Shown: positions 34,393 through 43,647, numbered from the stretch's first letter. The stretch: DNA of 64,000 nucleotides from an uncultured Methylocystaceae bacterium (GCA_903870245.1 CAIQCB010000052.1:1-64000), one strand, 5' to 3'. The notes: generated from the sequence alone by a model not told the origin. Numbers and translations: made by a program.

Positions 34393-35577
34393 ATGCCAGA
34401 GAACGCGATTTACGATGTAGCGGTGATCGGCGGCGGTCCGGCGGGCGCGACAGCCGCGCATGATCTGGCCCGGCGAGGCTACAGTGTCGCCCTCGTCGAC
34501 AAGCAGGGTCGGATCAAGCCGTGCGGCGGCGCCATTCCGCCGCGCCTCATCCGTGATTTTGCGATCCCCGATCATTTGCTCAAAGCCCGCGTCGCCTCCG
34601 CGCGCATGGTCTCTCCCAGAGGCGTCGCCGTCGACATGCCTATCTCGGGCGGCTTCGTCGGCATGGTCGACCGTTGCGAATTTGACGAATGGCTGCGTCA
34701 GCGGGCCGCCGACGCCGGCGCGATCCGTCTCACGGGCGCTTTCGAGAGGATCGAGCGCGACGCGGATGGCCCGCCGCGCGTTATCTACCGGCAGAATAAT
34801 TGCGAAGCGACGCAATCGCTGCGCGCGCGGCTTGTAATCGGCGCCGATGGCGCGCTCTCGCAGGTGGGGCGTCAGGAAGTGCCTGGCGCGGATCGGGCGC
34901 GATTCGTTTTCGCTTATCATGAGGTCATCGCGACGCCCCGATCCGAAACAAGCGATCCCGATCGTTGCGAGATACATTATCGCGGCGCTTTGTCCCCGGA
35001 TTTTTATGCCTGGATCTTTCCGCACGGGGATACGATGAGCGTCGGCTCCGGCAGCGCCCGCAAGGGGTTCTCGCTGAAGACATCGGTGCGCGATCTGCGC
35101 GCCGACGCCGGTCTCGCCGAAACGCAAACCGTTCGGCGCGAAGGCGCGCCCATTCCCCTCAAGCCGCTGAAGCGTTGGGATAACGGCCGTGATGTGGTGC
35201 TCGCCGGCGATGCGGCCGGGGTCGTCGCGCCGGCGTCCGGCGAAGGCATTTACTACGCCATGCTGGGCGGCCGTCTCGCCGCCGACGCAGTCGAGGCGTG
35301 TTTGCGCAGCGGCGACGCCGGAGCCCTCGCCACAGCGCGCAAGCGCTTTATGAAAACCCACGGCAACGTCTTCTTCATTCTCGGACTGATGCAATATTTC
35401 TGGTATCGCAGCGACCGTTTGCGTGAGTCTTTCGTCAGCATCTGCAAGGACCCTGACGTTCAGCGCCTCACATGGGAGGCTTATATGAACAAGGAGCTGG
35501 TGCGTCGCGATCCGATGGCGCATGCGCGTATCTTCTTCAAGGATCTGGCGCACCTTCTAAGATTGGCGTCGACATGA
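34393..35577 (+). CDS. bchP: Geranylgeranyl reductase
   Basis: This 394-residue flavoprotein reduces the geranylgeranyl tail to phytyl. The FAD-binding GxGxxG is in YDVAVIGGGPAGATAAHDLA, and the BchP strings KQGRIKPCGGAIPPRL and GDAAGVVAPASGEGIYYAM are present. ATG 34393 has AGGGAG seven bases before it. Its stop overlaps the tspO start (ATGA). Confidence 0.95.
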   Translation: MPENAIYDVAVIGGGPAGATAAHDLARRGYSVALVDKQGRIKPCGGAIPPRLIRDFAIPDHLLKARVASARMVSPRGVAVDMPISGGFVGMVDRCEFDEWLRQRAADAGAIRLTGAFERIERDADGPPRVIYRQNNCEATQSLRARLVIGADGALSQVGRQEVPGADRARFVFAYHEVIATPRSETSDPDRCEIHYRGALSPDFYAWIFPHGDTMSVGSGSARKGFSLKTSVRDLRADAGLAETQTVRREGAPIPLKPLKRWDNGRDVVLAGDAAGVVAPASGEGIYYAMLGGRLAADAVEACLRSGDAGALATARKRFMKTHGNVFFILGLMQYFWYRSDRLRESFVSICKDPDVQRLTWEAYMNKELVRRDPMAHARIFFKDLAHLLRLAST

Positions 35578-36104
35578 TGTCGCTGGCTGCGGATCGATGG
35601 ACCCTCGTGACAATTGCGACGATCATCGTTGGGCTCGTCGCCGTTCTTGGCGGCGTCGCGACGGAAATCGGCGAATGGTACGAGGGTTTGCGCTTTCCAT
35701 CCTGGAGACCGCCAAACTGGCTTTTCGGTCCAGCCTGGACGTTGATCTTCCTCTTGACCGCAACGAGCGGCGTGCTCGCCTGGGAACAAGCCGCCGACGA
35801 TGACGCCCGACGCTGGCTGCTGGCTCTGTTCCTGATCAACGCCGTGCTGAATGTTTTGTGGAGCCCCTTGTTCTTCAAATTGCGCCGGCCGGATTGGGCG
35901 CTGGTCGAACTCGTCTTTCTCTGGCTTTCCATTGTGTCGCTGATCATCGCGGTCGGCGCCATCTCGACATTCGCAGGCGTCTTGCTCGCGCCCTACCTCG
36001 CCTGGGTAAGTTTCGCAGGTTTTTTGAACTGGACGATGGTCGAACTCAACAAGCCTTTCCGCACCCATTGGCCAAGCAAACATCGACGAGCAGGAAACGT
36101 CTGA
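35574..36104 (+). CDS. tspO: TspO/MBR family tryptophan-rich sensory protein
   Basis: This 176-residue, five-helix membrane protein has the TspO hallmarks: WYEGLRFPSWRPPNWLFGPA, ALFLINAVLNVLWSPLFF and the final NWTMVELNKPF. TspO binds porphyrins and, in Rhodobacter, modulates photopigment gene expression in response to oxygen. Translation is coupled to bchP and to the next ORF (TGATG). The start is ATG 35574 or the adjacent ATG 35577. Confidence 0.9.
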   Translation: MMSLAADRWTLVTIATIIVGLVAVLGGVATEIGEWYEGLRFPSWRPPNWLFGPAWTLIFLLTATSGVLAWEQAADDDARRWLLALFLINAVLNVLWSPLFFKLRRPDWALVELVFLWLSIVSLIIAVGAISTFAGVLLAPYLAWVSFAGFLNWTMVELNKPFRTHWPSKHRRAGNV

Positions 36105-36475
36105 TGGAAATTTTCGCTGATCCGCGTCTCATCGACGTCATCTTGATGCTTGTCGCGATTGAGGCGATAGCGGTTCTGGGTTTTCGTCTTATTCGTGGAT
36201 CGGGTCCTGCGCCGCTCGGTTTCCTGTGCACGCTGCTTGCCGGCGCATTTCTGCTCCTCGCCCTGCGCCATGCGTTGGCCGGCGCATCGACAGCCATGAT
36301 CGCGGGCAGCCTCATGCTCTCCCTGCTCGCGCATCTCGCCGATCTGTCGTTGCGTTGGAAAACGGCGCCGGCGCGCGACGCTCAGTCGACGATCGGGAAG
36401 CAGACGGCGATCGCCCAGGCCAGTCCGAAGGCGGCGCCGAGCGCGCCCGCCCGGGGATCGCGCGTGCGGGCGTAG
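36104..36475 (+). CDS. Small membrane protein downstream of tspO, 123 aa
   Basis: The ATG shares one base with the tspO stop. The protein has three hydrophobic helices (VILMLVAIEAIAVLGFRLI, LGFLCTLLAGAFLLLALRH and MIAGSLMLSLLAHLADL) and a polar, Ala/Pro-rich C-terminal tail. I know similar ORFs in PGCs of related bacteria but no function. The last 94 bases overlap the convergent gene on minus. Confidence 0.65.
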   Translation: MEIFADPRLIDVILMLVAIEAIAVLGFRLIRGSGPAPLGFLCTLLAGAFLLLALRHALAGASTAMIAGSLMLSLLAHLADLSLRWKTAPARDAQSTIGKQTAIAQASPKAAPSAPARGSRVRA

Positions 36476-37804
36476 ACCCAACGTCCGACGAGACCATACA
36501 CCGTCAGCAATATGACGATCACGATTGCGATGATGATCAGGAAGAACAGGCGGCCCGGGTTGAGCGCGACAGCGATCCCCAGCGAGGCGACGAAGCAGAA
36601 TTTGCTGAACGCGTAGCCGCCCCAAGCCGCGCCTTGTCCCCGCGTCATCCATTCGTCAGCGAGAAAATAGGCCGCACAACCTGCAAAGATCGGCGCCATC
36701 AACAGAGCGCGCTGCGCTGTCGGCGCGAAGGAGGTCACATAGGCGTCGAGCGGCGCGCCAAGGATCAGCGCATAATATCCCGCAACCACCCCGCTACAGA
36801 AGAGAAGCGACGTTAAGGGCGCCGGCGTATGGGCTGCGGGGGCGGCGCGCCCGATCCGCAATGCCGCAGCCGTCAGTAACCCATAGAGCCCCATGTGCGC
36901 GGAGAGATAATCGCCAAGCAGAATGGGCATGAAATCTGTCGGAGCCTTCCACAACAGCAATGGCGTCAGCAGCGCAGGCGCAATCGCCCGCGGCGCTAGC
37001 TGGCGCCAGCCACGGGCCGCGACGATCGACAAAATCGGTCTCGCTGCGGTCAAAAACGGCGTTCAACCAGGCGACCGTTTCGGAGAGCGCATCCTGGCTG
37101 TAAAGCACGCCGATATGTTCGGCGCCGCGCGCCAGCGCCAGCCTGCGCCCGTCGCCGGCCGCAACATCCCCGTAGGAGACGCCCGGACGCGCATTGCCTC
37201 CCGCCGTCAGCGACACCGCGCGCAGGCCGGCGTCGATCAAGCGTTGCGACTCCCACGCGCCGTCGACGATCAACAGATTTTTCGGCGCCGTCGCCGTGAC
37301 CTCCTGAGCGAAAAAAGAAAGGGCGACGACCGCCGTTACGCCAGGATCGCGACGCGCGGCGCGGACAACAAGATCCGTAGCCATCGAATGACCCGCGAGC
37401 GCGATGCGGCCGTCGACGCCGGGCAGTCTGCGCGCGAAGGCGACAACCCTTTCGATATCCGCCATCAGCGCGTCGGCGCTCTGCGCCAAATTCCTGATCC
37501 CGCCTGTCATGGGACGTTGATTTCGTCCGTGTCCCGAAAAATCGAAGGTGACGGCGACATAACCATTCTGCGCCAGCGTCGTCGCCATCGGCGCCATCAA
37601 CTGTTGCGAGCCGGAAAATCCATGCGCAATGACAACCGCAGGCGCCGGCGGATGATTTGGCTTTTGCGCCACGGTAATGGGCGTATCGTCGACGCGCGCC
37701 GTCGTTACGTCAAGATTGTGCGTCTGCACAAGAATATTGTGCGCCGCAATAGCGAGAGCGATTGCGATCAGAAACAAAAAAAAATTGTTGCGCGAATCTG
37801 TCAC
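36382..37804 (-). pseudogene. Alpha/beta hydrolase with C-terminal membrane domain, frameshifted
   Basis: The first frame (37804 to about 37000) encodes an N-terminal membrane anchor and an alpha/beta hydrolase (VVIAHGFSGSQQLMAPMA, nucleophile Ser in ALAGHSMATDL), ending DFVDRRGPWL. It then runs into non-homologous sequence until 36794. The second frame (TTG 37053 or later to 36382) encodes five or six membrane helices (APALLTPLLLWKAPTDFMPI, YLSAHMGLYGLL and so on). Together they look like one hydrolase-membrane protein split by an indel near 36980-37010, with no good ribosome site for the second half. A sequencing error or two genuine overlapping genes remain possible. Confidence 0.55.
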
Positions 37805-38162
37805 CCTGGCGCCCTCGTAGCGAGCGGATTCTAAAAGCCTATCCGGAGGGCCGAGTGTCTGTCCAGCATGACATAAGACGCGAGGCCTCCGAGGATAGCG
37901 TCAATGGAGCTTTACTGTTGACGTTTTGTGAGCTTTTATTCTGACCGGGGAGAGAAAGCGCTTCGCAAAAGTCTCAGGCCATTTCGACAACTCTTGATTA
38001 AATCAAGAAGCTTCCGGGCGTAAACGCCCGCGCCTTCAGCGATCCCTCGGCCTTAAAGTTGAGAAGTCGCCCAGCGGCAAAATTCGAATGGAGAGGCCGG
38101 CGAACGAGCGACGACCAACAGTGGACAAAATTCTGCTGTCGATCGTGAGTCGAGGGCCAAAG
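37805..38162. other. aerR upstream region
   Basis: This is a divergent promoter region between the hydrolase gene and aerR. Besides the palindrome at 37993-38007 it holds a short hairpin (CGGGCG-TAAA-CGCCCG, 38015-38030). In-frame ATG 38088 could extend aerR by 25 residues but lacks a ribosome site. Confidence 0.4.
37993..38007. promoter_or_regulatory. FNR-like palindrome upstream of aerR
   Basis: CTTGATT-A-AATCAAG is a perfect 15-base palindrome. It resembles the FNR/FixK box TTGAT-N4-ATCAA but has only three bases between the half-sites, so the match is suggestive and not exact. It lies about 155 bases upstream of the aerR start. Confidence 0.4.
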
Positions 38163-39104
38163 ATGAGCAACGACGTCGATATGGATGCGGGAGCCTCACG
38201 TCCTGCGTCCTACAGCGGCAACCACGCCGAATCGCTCTTTGCGAGACGCGCCGATCCAACGCGGGACCGCCTTGCTTCGGTGATCATCGACGATATCGTC
38301 CCGCGACTGCATCTGCTGCATCATGATCTTTCGGGGGCTAACGCCGAACGCGCCTTCAGTCGTCGGGAGATTGTCGACTTCTCCAATACGCTGATCGACG
38401 ATGACGGCGACGCCGTAGAACAATATCTCCAAAAGATGCGTGACCGCGGCCACGCGGAGGAAACCCTCTTCCTCGGCCTGATGTCCGAGGCCGCCCGTCA
38501 TCTTGGCGTTCTGTGGGAAGACGACAGTCGCACCTTCATCGAAGTGACAATCGGCGTGGCGCGCCTCCAGCGAGTTTTGTGCAAATTTAACGCCGCTTAC
38601 GCGCCAGGATGCACGGACGGACGCCAGCGCGTTTTGCTCTGTTCGCTGGCCGGCGAGCGGCATGACTTCGGACTCGATATGGTTGCCTGTTTCATGCGTC
38701 ACGCCGCCTGGGAGGTCGATCTGCGAAAAGAATGCAGAACGCAGGATGTCACGGACGCCGTGGCGCACGAACGCTTCGCTATCGTGGGCCTGACCTTGAG
38801 CGCCGGCTCGGGCGTCGAACCGCTCTGCCGCGCCATTCAGGCGGCGCGCGCGGCCTCGATCAATCCTGCGATCGGCGTTCTCGTTGGCGGACCGTTGTTT
38901 CGCGCCAATCCAGGGCTGGTGTCGCAGGTCGGCGCCGATGCGATGGCCACAGACGCGGCGAGCGCGCGTCTTCTGGCCAGACGACTGCTTCAGCGCCAGC
39001 AGTCGCATGACTTCTCGCCTGCGCATGACGGCTGGCGATACGGCCCCAGACGACGCGCGCCAGTCATAAGCGCCCGACGGTCGAACGGGGCGTCGGCAAG
39101 CTAA
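38163..39104 (+). CDS. aerR: AerR/PpaA, cobalamin-binding antirepressor
   Basis: This 313-residue protein has a helical bundle carrying the B12-domain Trp region (LWEDDSRTFIEVTIGVARLQ) and a Rossmann-like cobalamin-binding domain. His167 in GERHDFGLDM aligns with the expected axial ligand, followed by LTLSAGSGVEPL and VGGPLF. In Rhodobacter AerR/PpaA binds light-sensitive cobalamin and antagonises CrtJ/PpsR. ATG 38163 has GAGGG at good spacing. It stands alone before bchI. Confidence 0.85.
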   Translation: MSNDVDMDAGASRPASYSGNHAESLFARRADPTRDRLASVIIDDIVPRLHLLHHDLSGANAERAFSRREIVDFSNTLIDDDGDAVEQYLQKMRDRGHAEETLFLGLMSEAARHLGVLWEDDSRTFIEVTIGVARLQRVLCKFNAAYAPGCTDGRQRVLLCSLAGERHDFGLDMVACFMRHAAWEVDLRKECRTQDVTDAVAHERFAIVGLTLSAGSGVEPLCRAIQAARAASINPAIGVLVGGPLFRANPGLVSQVGADAMATDAASARLLARRLLQRQQSHDFSPAHDGWRYGPRRRAPVISARRSNGASAS

Positions 39105-39284
39105 GGCGTCCGGCGGCTCCCGGCGTCGTTGCGTTTCGTCGCGCGAACGACACACGGGCCTTCACAAACAGGACATGCGGCTCGACTGGCGACAGGTTGT
39201 CTGCTGGCCTTGCTAACAGGATTGGCGGCCGAACGTGGGGCCAAGGCTAGGCCGGGGGCCTGACTTGCAATAGGTGGCTATAGG

Positions 39285-39302
39285 TGTAAACTTTAAATTA
39301 CA
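39285..39302. promoter_or_regulatory. PpsR/CrtJ box upstream of bchI
   Basis: TGTAAACTTTAAATTACA is a perfect TGT-N12-ACA match 46 bases before bchI. The remainder of 39105-39284 has no gene. Confidence 0.75.
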
Positions 39303-39347
39303 CATAGAGCGTCCTTCGCTCTTGTCGCCAACGGGTCCGGGGGGCCG

Positions 39348-40472
39348 ATGACGTCGCTTCAGGTCAACTTACCGCGCGACACTGCGCGTCCGGTCTCTGT
39401 CGTCCCTTCCCCGCCGCGGCCGACGAGTCCGGCGACGCGGTTCGATCCTTCAGCGCCCTATCCCTTCACGGCGATTGTCGGCCAGGACGACATGAAGCTG
39501 GCTTTTCTGATCGCCGCGATCGATCCTTCAGTCGGCGGCGTACTGGTTTTCGGGGATCGCGGCACGGGAAAATCGACAGCGGTTCGCGCATTGGCGCGGC
39601 TGTTGCCGCAATTGCGCGTCGTAGAGGGCTGCGCCTACAATTGTGACCCCGGAGCGCCGGGCGGGATGTGCGAGGCCTGCCGCAAAACGATCCCGGGAGA
39701 GGCGCTGAAGACGGCGTTGCGGCCGGCGCCTGTTGTTGATCTGCCGCTGGGCGCAACGGAGGATCGCGTCGTCGGCGCTCTTGATCTGGAGCGGGCGCTG
39801 ACGCGGGGAGAGAAATCTTTCGAGCCCGGGTTGCTGGCCAGAGCCAACCGCGGCTTTCTTTATATTGATGAAGCGAATCTCCTCGAGGATCATCTTGTTG
39901 ATCTGCTGCTTGACGTGGCGGCTTCTGGCGAAAACGTTGTTGAGCGGGATGGTCTGAGCGTCCGGCATCCCGCCCGCTTTGTTCTGATCGGCAGCGGCAA
40001 CCCGGAGGAGGGCGAGCTGCGCCCGCAACTTCTGGATCGTTTCGGACTATCCGTTGACGTCAAGACACCGACCGACATCGCGACCCGCGTCGAGGTTGTG
40101 CGACGGCGCGACGCATTCGAGCGAGAGCCGGCGCGCTTCCAGCGCGCCTGGGCCCCGGAAGAGCAAAAGCTGCGTCGCCGTATCGCAGCGGCCCGTCGCC
40201 GAATCGGCGAGATCGAGGCGCCCGACGCCGTCATGGAAAAAGCGGCGCAGCTTTGCGTCGCGCTGGGCTCGGACGGGTTGCGCGGCGAACTTACCCTGCT
40301 GCGCGCCGCCCGCGCGCTTGCGGCCTTCGAATCCCGAACCTCCGTCGATGACGCCGGATTGCGGCGAGTTGCGCCCTTCGCGCTCGGCCATCGCCTGAGA
40401 CGCAATCCTCTGGACGAAGCCGGCTCCGCCGTACGCGTCGCGCGGGCAATTGAAGAGACCTTCGGCGCATGA
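39348..40472 (+). CDS. bchI: Magnesium chelatase ATPase subunit I
   Basis: This 374-residue AAA+ protein forms the hexameric motor of Mg-chelatase with BchD. Walker A is GDRGTGKST (69-77), Walker B YIDEANLLEDHLVD and sensor 1 VLIGSGNPEEGELRPQLLDR. About 30 residues precede the usual YPFTAIVGQ start, within the normal range. GGGGGG precedes the ATG. It overlaps bchD by four bases. Confidence 0.96.
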   Translation: MTSLQVNLPRDTARPVSVVPSPPRPTSPATRFDPSAPYPFTAIVGQDDMKLAFLIAAIDPSVGGVLVFGDRGTGKSTAVRALARLLPQLRVVEGCAYNCDPGAPGGMCEACRKTIPGEALKTALRPAPVVDLPLGATEDRVVGALDLERALTRGEKSFEPGLLARANRGFLYIDEANLLEDHLVDLLLDVAASGENVVERDGLSVRHPARFVLIGSGNPEEGELRPQLLDRFGLSVDVKTPTDIATRVEVVRRRDAFEREPARFQRAWAPEEQKLRRRIAAARRRIGEIEAPDAVMEKAAQLCVALGSDGLRGELTLLRAARALAAFESRTSVDDAGLRRVAPFALGHRLRRNPLDEAGSAVRVARAIEETFGA

Positions 40473-42304
40473 CCGTCGGCGCGTCCGCGCTGATGGACGA
40501 CGCCTGGGGGCGCTTGGCCTTCGCCGCCGCGCTGTTCGCCGTCGACCCCCTGCAATCCGGCGTGTCGCTGCGCGCCGCGCCCGGGCCGGCGCGCGACGCA
40601 TGGCTGGCGCTGCTGCGTGACTATTTACCCATCGCCGCGCCCGTGACCCGCGCCCCGGTGAACATCGCCGATGATCGGCTGCTGGGCGGCCTCGATATCG
40701 CCGCAACCCTTCGCGCCGGACGGCCAATCGCTGAAACCGGTCTGCTCGCCCGGAGCCATGGCGGCGTGCTTGTGCTCGCCATGGCCGAGCGACAAAGCGC
40801 CAGAACCGCCGCGCATATCGCCGTCGCGCTGGATAGGGGCGGAATCGCGCTGGCCCGCGAGGGACTTGCGGCCAGGCAAGACGCCCGGATTGGCGTCGTC
40901 GCGCTCGACGAGGGGCAGGGCGATGATGAACGACCGCCTGCGGCCCTGCTGGATCGTCTCGCGATTCATCTGGATCTTGCCGGCGCGCGGCCCTGGGCCG
41001 GCGTCCCGGGCCTCATCGCGCCGTCTGAAGTTGCGGCGGCGCGCGCACTCCTCGCAAAGGTGGCCACGCCGCCAGAGGCCATCGCGACGCTCGTCAGCGT
41101 CGCGGCGCGTTTTGGCGTCGACTCCCTGAGAGCGCCCTTGCTCGCGCTGAGGGTGGCGCGCGCGGCCTGCGCGCTGCGCGCGGCCTCAATCGTCGAAGAG
41201 ATCGATCTGGAAATCGCAGCGCGCTTCGTGCTCGCCCCGCGTGCGACCTGCCTCCCCGCGCCGCCGCAGGACAATGCGTCGGAGGACAACGCGTCGCAAG
41301 ACAACGACAAGCCTGACAACGACAAGCCGGACAGCGACAAGCCGGAAAAGGACGCTCGATCCGGTAGCGCCGCCGATACCCCGCAAAACGACAATCACGG
41401 ACGAAATCGACAGACGCCTGAGGATATCGTGGTCGCCGCCGCCTGCGCCGCTCTGCCGGCGGATATTCTCGCGCGTCTTGCAGGCGGAGACGTCCGTAGC
41501 GGATCGTCGCCGCGGTCCGGACAGTCCGGCGCGACGCGTGTCTCATCGCGCCGCGGCCGCCCCCTCGGCGCGCGACGCGGCGCATTGCGCGAGGGTCGAC
41601 TTTCCCTGATCGACACGCTCCGCGCCGCCGCGCCCTGGCAGACCCTGCGCCGGCTCGAACGCCTTGGCGCAGAGCGACAAGCCCTCCACGTCCATCCCGA
41701 CGACTTCCGCATCACGCGATTTCGCGAACGGCGCGAAACGGTGGCCATCTTCGTCGTCGACGCCTCAGGTTCGTCGGCGATGCGACGATTGGCCGAGGTC
41801 AAGGGCGCGATCGAAATGATGCTCGCCGATTGCTATGTTCGTCGCGACAGCGTGGCGCTCGTGATCTTTCGCGGCGAACGGGCCGAAATTCTGTTGCCCC
41901 CGACACGGGCGCTGGCGCGCGCAAGGCGACTGCTGGCTGCGACGCCAGGTGGCGGAGGCACCCCTTTGGCGCATGGTCTCGACATGGCGGCGACGCTCGC
42001 CGAAAGCGTCCGCCGGAAAGGTATGACGCCGCTCGTCGCCCTTCTGACTGACGGCAAGGCCAACATCGACAGAACCGGCGCGCCCGGCCGCGCGCGCGCC
42101 CTCGTCGACGCCTTGCAAGCGGCGCAGCGCTTGCGTCTTTCAGGATGCGCGGCGATCGCAATTGACACATCGCCGGCCGCCAGCGGCGCCGATGCGCCGA
42201 CGCTTAAAATCGCCGAGGCCATGAAGGCCCGCTATCTGCGGCTGCCTTTCGTCGACGCGGCGCGACTGTCGGAAGCGGTCCGCGCCGCCGCGACGGCGCC
42301 TTAA
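40469..42304 (+). CDS. bchD: Magnesium chelatase subunit D
   Basis: This 611-residue subunit has a degenerate AAA+ domain (1-260), an acidic Pro-rich linker built of D-N-D-K-P repeats (about 268-300) and a C-terminal von Willebrand A domain. The MIDAS motif is DASGSSAMRRL (about residue 431) and TPLAHGLDMA follows. It bridges BchI and BchH. The linker repeats are tandem at DNA level. Confidence 0.95.
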   Translation: MTVGASALMDDAWGRLAFAAALFAVDPLQSGVSLRAAPGPARDAWLALLRDYLPIAAPVTRAPVNIADDRLLGGLDIAATLRAGRPIAETGLLARSHGGVLVLAMAERQSARTAAHIAVALDRGGIALAREGLAARQDARIGVVALDEGQGDDERPPAALLDRLAIHLDLAGARPWAGVPGLIAPSEVAAARALLAKVATPPEAIATLVSVAARFGVDSLRAPLLALRVARAACALRAASIVEEIDLEIAARFVLAPRATCLPAPPQDNASEDNASQDNDKPDNDKPDSDKPEKDARSGSAADTPQNDNHGRNRQTPEDIVVAAACAALPADILARLAGGDVRSGSSPRSGQSGATRVSSRRGRPLGARRGALREGRLSLIDTLRAAAPWQTLRRLERLGAERQALHVHPDDFRITRFRERRETVAIFVVDASGSSAMRRLAEVKGAIEMMLADCYVRRDSVALVIFRGERAEILLPPTRALARARRLLAATPGGGGTPLAHGLDMAATLAESVRRKGMTPLVALLTDGKANIDRTGAPGRARALVDALQAAQRLRLSGCAAIAIDTSPAASGADAPTLKIAEAMKARYLRLPFVDAARLSEAVRAAATAP

Positions 42305-42315
42305 CCGGGCGCGCC

Positions 42316-43200
42316 ATGTTCGCGCCCCATCGCCCGCTCACCCTCGAACTGGACGGCGCCGACTGGCCGAACCGCGCCTCAAGCCGGAAGATTGCGGCGG
42401 GCGGCGTCGACTGGCATGTCCAGATCCTCGGCGACGGACCGATCCTCTTGCTATTGCACGGGACCGGCGCCGCGACCCACTCCTGGCGCGATCTCGCGCC
42501 GCTTCTCGCCCATCGCTTCCGGATCGTGGCGCCGGACCTGCCCGGTCATGGATTCACCCCCGCGCCAGACGCCCGCACGCAATCACTTCCAGGCATGGCG
42601 CGCGCCGTCGCTGGCTTGCTGAAGGTTCTGGATCTGTCGCCGACGGTCATTATCGGACATTCGGCTGGCGCGGCCGTTGCGGCGCGGCTGGTTCTCGATG
42701 GCGACATCGCACCCGAACGGGTGATTGCGCTGAATGGCGCCCTCACCCCGTTTGAGGGCGTGGCCGGTCGTCTGCTGCCGGGCCTCGCGAAAGGCCTCTT
42801 TCTTAATCCATTCGCTCCGCGCTATTTCGCCTGGTCCGCCACGCCCGCCGCCGTCCGTCGGCTGCTCGACGGCACGGGATCGAAGATCGATGCGCGCGGC
42901 GCCGCGCTTTACGAGCGGCTGATGCGCAATCCCGTCCATGTCGCCGGCGCGCTGGGAATGATGGCGCATTGGGATTTGCACGCCCTCGAACGCGACTTGC
43001 CGCGCCTGCTTCTGCCGCTCGACCTGATCGTCGCCGACAATGATAAAACCGTGCCGCCGCAGAGCGCGCGCAAACTCTCAGCGCGGGTTGCGAATGCGCG
43101 CGTTCTGACTCTTCCTCGACTGGGGCATCTGGCGCATGAAGAAGCGCCACAGCAGATTGCGCAACTTGTCTTTGACCTTGTCGGAAACATCGCGGTCTGA
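42316..43200 (+). CDS. bchO: BchO, alpha/beta hydrolase of the chelatase operon
   Basis: This 294-residue alpha/beta hydrolase has the oxyanion loop LLLHGTGAATHSWRDLAPLL, the nucleophile elbow GHSAGAAVAAR and a late His in LGHLAHEEAP. It sits in the usual bchI-D-O order; its exact reaction is unproven, and a role in Mg chelation or porphyrin handling is assumed. It starts 11 bases after bchD. Confidence 0.92.
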   Translation: MFAPHRPLTLELDGADWPNRASSRKIAAGGVDWHVQILGDGPILLLLHGTGAATHSWRDLAPLLAHRFRIVAPDLPGHGFTPAPDARTQSLPGMARAVAGLLKVLDLSPTVIIGHSAGAAVAARLVLDGDIAPERVIALNGALTPFEGVAGRLLPGLAKGLFLNPFAPRYFAWSATPAAVRRLLDGTGSKIDARGAALYERLMRNPVHVAGALGMMAHWDLHALERDLPRLLLPLDLIVADNDKTVPPQSARKLSARVANARVLTLPRLGHLAHEEAPQQIAQLVFDLVGNIAV

Positions 43201-43309
43201 GACGATGCGCTGCGCGTTCGGCGCGCGATTGAAACTGAAATGCGTCATTCGTGATTTACGCTCATTTAAAATTGATGATTGATCTCCCTACCGAAGATAA
43301 AGGGACAGC

Positions 43310-43566
43310 ATGCGCATTCTCTTCATCCGTCCGAATGAACATTCTGGCGGCGGGGAGTTTGCCTATTCCATCGCTTCGGGGCTGACCCTGAGCCTGAAAG
43401 GCTCGCCGATTTGTCGGCTGCTGCGCACGCATGAGCCGGCGTGCGCCTATTTCGCGGCGATATCGAGCGGGTGTTTGGAGAAATAATCAGTCCCGCGCTC
43501 AGCTTGCGTGAAACGGGATGCGAGGCGACTGGCGCGCCGGCCTGCGTTTTTAAGGTTGAATGGTAA
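43310..43566 (+). pseudogene. bchE-bchJ deletion scar
   Basis: ATG 43310 opens MRILFIRPNEHSGGGEFA, matching the N-terminus of the anaerobic cyclase BchE (M-R-I-x-F-x-x-P-N-x-H-S-G-G). After 18 codons the similarity stops. From about 43438 a second frame gives GVRLFRGDIERVFGEIISPA, then LSLRETGCEATGAPACVFKV and a stop at 43566, the C-terminus of the BchJ V4R protein. Together they look like the two ends of a bchE-bchJ operon joined by a large internal deletion. A TGA at 43432 and the frame change make it non-coding for either protein. Confidence 0.75.
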
Positions 43567-43596
43567 GCATATCCGGACTGTGAGCGTGATCCGGGA

Positions 43597-43638
43597 GACA
43601 ATCCGGCCGAGGCTGTCGGCCGGATTGTCGCATTTTTT
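43597..43638 (+). terminator. Intrinsic terminator after bchIDO / bchEJ scar
   Basis: A perfect 14-bp stem (GACAATCCGGCCGA with its complement at 43616-43629, loop GGCTG) is followed on plus by GCATTTTTT. It ends plus-strand transcription just before the convergent pufC stop at 43648. Confidence 0.85.
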
Positions 43639-43647
43639 GGCGCCGGC

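Noticed and set aside
43255-43305. FNR box before the bchE remnant
   Set aside because: TTGATGATTGATC has the left half-site, but the right half ATCAA is absent at any allowed spacing.
43201-43647. pufX or a light-harvesting gene in the bchO-pufC gap
   Set aside because: Only the bchE/bchJ scraps and a terminator are found; no antenna-like helix with a ligand His exists here.
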